Shown: positions 61,688-64,000 of the stretch, piece after piece | How the letters are laid out: every line of letters begins with the position of its first letter | How positions within the stretch are numbered: the first letter of the stretch is position 1 | Assembly: GCF_003014535.1 (NCBI RefSeq) | Contig: NZ_PYGD01000009.1 | Span: forward strand, 1-64,000 | DNA: 64,000 nucleotides | Direction: 5' to 3' | Source of the DNA: Taibaiella chishuiensis | GTDB taxonomy: Bacteria > Bacteroidota > Bacteroidia > Chitinophagales > Chitinophagaceae | Position numbers and translations under genes: made by a program | The notes under the pieces: generated by a model | What the model saw: only the letters and a program-made list of their open reading frames with translations | Database searches by the model: none | What the model was told of the DNA's origin: nothing

Positions 61688-64000
61688 TTATTTCAGGATC
61701 ACCAGCTTTTGGGTAGTCTTCGTTGCTCCTGCTGACAGGCTCACAAAGTAAACGCCGGGGATCAGGGCGCCGGTGCTTACCTCTATGGCTTGCTTGCCGG
61801 GGTACAGCCGGGTGTCTTTACGCAGCAGTACCCTGCCGCTTATGTCTGCCACCGTAAGCGTAGCATCCTTTGCTGTTTTATTATCCAGTAATATGGAGCA
61901 GGAGGCCGATGCAGGGTTGGGGTAGATCATAAACGAGATGCGATCGCCGACTGCAGGGTTATCTACACTGGTAGGTTTATACAGGGTATTGGTGGTGGTA
62001 TTGGTAATTACCGGCTCATTATAATCGAAGTAGATCGCGGCTGTATTGGTAAACACCGTACCGAGCGGCAGGTTCGACCTGGTGCGGATGCTGTAGGTAA
62101 ACATACCGTTGCTGCCTGCTTCATCGTGCATCTTGGCCGGCAGGTTAATATTCTTGTAGGTATATTTTAATACGCCGGTTTCGCTGATCTGGATATTGCT
62201 GGTCTTATGCGAGCTGTAAACAGGGCGCAGGGTCTTCCAATCCAGGTCGGGGTCGAGGGTATCGATCACTACGATGTTCTGTGCAAAATAAGTACCCAGG
62301 TTCTGGAAATGGACCATGTACTGCAGGTTGGAGTCGGCACGTTCGATATTACCCGCGGCGCCGATACCTTGTGGAATTACCTGTTTGAAGTTGGGGTCGT
62401 AAGAGCTTACCACCGTGGTGTTCACCTGGTTTACATTATTCCAGGGCGAGTAGTCGCTCAGCCAGTTGCTCATAGGGCTAGTGTAGGCCACCGAGTCTTT
62501 AACGGCAACCAGTGTAGCCATTGGTATATTGGTCGGTACGTTGTAGTTGATATTAAATGCTGCCGATGTGCCCGGTGCAAGGTTGGGCATACCGCTGCCA
62601 GTGGTATACCTGTTGGCGCCGCTTGCGCCAAATATGCCGGAAGGGACAAACGTCGCTGTATTGAGCTGCCCGTCTGTATTATAGCTGGCTATGGCAGCAG
62701 GTTCGGCAACAGTGCCCTGGTTGCTGACAATGCATTTCTGTACATAGGTATTGCCGGGTACGGCAGCGGTAAAGTCCCAGGTGCTGATCTGCATATCATG
62801 AATCGGGTTCACGGTATTGGCAAAGTTTACGGTCTGCACACAGCCGGTACCCGCAGTGGTGGTTACGGATTGTGTATTGCTCTGGCAGGATGCCAGCGGG
62901 TACATGCCCAGTACATTTTCAGATACCGTGTAGGTGCCTGAAGGAACCTGGAAAGCATACTGGCCGTTGGCATCGGTAAATACGGAACCCGAATTGCTGC
63001 AATGTATAAGAATGTTAGGTATGCCCGGTTCGCCGGCATCGCGTACACAGTTGTTGTTCATGTCGTGATATACGGTACCGCTTATGGTGCAGTAGCAACT
63101 GCTGTTTGCCGTATTATAACCCAAGCCGGTATACTCGCCGCCGGTACAGCCATTGGCGTCTGTTACATGTACATTGTAATTGCCGGCGTGTAACCCGGTC
63201 GCATTGGCTGTGGTTTGCCCGTTACTCCAGGAGTACGTATAGGGTGCTGTACCGCCGCTGGCGGTAGCGAGTATACTGCCATCGCCGGTAAATATGCAGG
63301 ATGCAGGTGTGCTTACCAGGCCCACATGTACCGGGGAGCTGGTGGATATGTTGCGGGAACGAGTGGTAGCGCAACCGTTGGCATCGGTAACGGTTACGGT
63401 GTATATGCCGGCGGCAAGGCTGTTCAGCGTTGCTGTGCTGGCGCCGGTATTCCAGCTGTAGGTATAGGGTGCGGCGCCGCCGGATGGCGTAACAACAATA
63501 CTACCGTTAGCCGAGGTACAGCTGGCATTACTACCGGTCATATTGACTGCGACGGTTGCAACGGGTGGAATGACTGCCGTGCCGGTCCGCACGCATCCGT
63601 TGGCATCGGTTACCGTAAAGCTGCAGGAGCCCGCAGGCAGGTTATTGGCTGTAGTGCCGGTTTGCGCCGGGAAGGTGCTCCAGTTGGTTGTGTACGGCGC
63701 CTGTCCGCCCGATATGGAAAGGGTTGCCGTGCCTGTTGCTGCGGTGCAGGAACTGGGCGTTGCGCTATAGGTTACGTTAACCGGCGTCGAAGTGCCGATA
63801 TAACCGCCGCCATGGCCGGTACAGCCATTGGCATCGGTTACCGTTACCGGGTAATAACCGGGGGCAAGGTTAGTCTGGGTTTGAGTGGTAGCGCCATTGC
63901 CGTAAAGATAGCTGTATGGCGGAGTGCCACCCGATCCGAATACCATAATAGCGCCGTTGTTCTGCAGGCAGGTGCTATTGGTCGGTGTGGTATTAACCCC
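61688..64000 (-). CDS. Large SprB-repeat surface protein with type IX sorting domain (partial)
   Basis: The frame stays open to the right edge of the window, upstream of the ATG at 63946, so the gene is cut. The visible 770 residues show, in order: five or so SprB repeats of about 70 residues (TVTDANGC ends, SGGxAPYTYSW cores), an SdrD-B-like/carboxypeptidase-like domain (ISGTVYHDMNNNCVRDAGEP), a DUF7619-type domain (YDPNFKQVIPQGIG to IYFDYNEPVITN) and a type A sorting domain (FMIYPNPASASCSI to QKLVILK). It is probably a surface adhesin exported by the type IX system; the total length is unknown. Confidence 0.88.
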   Translation of the reverse strand, partial: GVNTTPTNSTCLQNNGAIMVFGSGGTPPYSYLYGNGATTQTQTNLAPGYYPVTVTDANGCTGHGGGYIGTSTPVNVTYSATPSSCTAATGTATLSISGGQAPYTTNWSTFPAQTGTTANNLPAGSCSFTVTDANGCVRTGTAVIPPVATVAVNMTGSNASCTSANGSIVVTPSGGAAPYTYSWNTGASTATLNSLAAGIYTVTVTDANGCATTRSRNISTSSPVHVGLVSTPASCIFTGDGSILATASGGTAPYTYSWSNGQTTANATGLHAGNYNVHVTDANGCTGGEYTGLGYNTANSSCYCTISGTVYHDMNNNCVRDAGEPGIPNILIHCSNSGSVFTDANGQYAFQVPSGTYTVSENVLGMYPLASCQSNTQSVTTTAGTGCVQTVNFANTVNPIHDMQISTWDFTAAVPGNTYVQKCIVSNQGTVAEPAAIASYNTDGQLNTATFVPSGIFGASGANRYTTGSGMPNLAPGTSAAFNINYNVPTNIPMATLVAVKDSVAYTSPMSNWLSDYSPWNNVNQVNTTVVSSYDPNFKQVIPQGIGAAGNIERADSNLQYMVHFQNLGTYFAQNIVVIDTLDPDLDWKTLRPVYSSHKTSNIQISETGVLKYTYKNINLPAKMHDEAGSNGMFTYSIRTRSNLPLGTVFTNTAAIYFDYNEPVITNTTTNTLYKPTSVDNPAVGDRISFMIYPNPASASCSILLDNKTAKDATLTVADISGRVLLRKDTRLYPGKQAIEVSTGALIPGVYFVSLSAGATKTTQKLVILK

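Overview
The window is chromosomal DNA from a member of the Bacteroidota, most likely a Chitinophagaceae-like soil or freshwater bacterium. Four things support this. The gliding/type IX secretion core gldK-gldL-gldM-gldN is present (48.5-53.3 kb). Four large secreted proteins carry type IX C-terminal sorting domains: three type A, one type B. Promoters repeatedly show the Bacteroidota -33 TTTG / -7 TAnnTTTG pattern. A Bacteroidota-style DksA/TraR protein and a DUF4249 lipoprotein are also present. Taxonomy below phylum is inference.

Layout. 0-2.5 kb is an AT-richer accessory patch: two identical tRNA-Leu(CAG) genes, each with its own promoter and terminator, bracket three poorly known small genes. 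2.6-8.7 kb holds a giant beta-propeller type IX cargo protein, a DNA polymerase III delta' subunit, and a BtrH-like (DUF4872) protein with a small partner. 8.9-15.5 kb is translation housekeeping on the minus strand (a Lys/Ala-tailed DksA-like protein, ileS, hisS, a low-molecular-weight phosphatase). A CapD-type sugar dehydratase runs divergently at 15.8 kb. 17.7-18.4 kb is a repeat-rich spacer. 18.4-30.1 kb carries a 2TM protein, lpxK, an esterase, a type IX-secreted alkaline phosphatase, a propeller protein, an SDR enzyme, ftcD, a DUF937-OmpA protein, a DEAD-box helicase and an RlpA-like protein.

30.1-33.4 kb is the most unusual stretch. Nearly 1.8 kb of nested non-coding repeats, including a near-perfect 341-bp tandem duplication, runs into two paralogous Cys/Thr-rich peptides with a conserved leader ending in Gly-Gly. 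These look like Bacteroidota lanthipeptide-type (RiPP) precursors. A small secreted protein follows, and all three genes end in near-identical terminators. No modification enzyme is in the window.

33.4-41 kb is minus-strand metabolism and redox (pyruvate carboxylase, Ogt, TrxB, DUF4249 lipoprotein, RlmB, a periplasmic thioredoxin). 41-44.9 kb is a probable metal-uptake locus: a TonB-dependent receptor, a COG0523 GTPase metallochaperone and a 49-codon Cys/His-rich reading frame. It lies behind two identical 7-1-7 palindromes that flank the -7 promoter element, and a different palindrome precedes the receptor. 45-47.9 kb has an alpha/beta hydrolase and a YyaL-type thioredoxin-domain protein. 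48.5-53.3 kb is the gld operon. The remainder has an M28 peptidase with a PDZ domain, a SirB1-like protein, the SRP RNA gene, a transaldolase-family enzyme, a lone MlaF-like ATPase, a VF530 protein, a DJ-1/PfpI protein and two type IX-secreted multidomain proteins. The last of these runs off the right edge.
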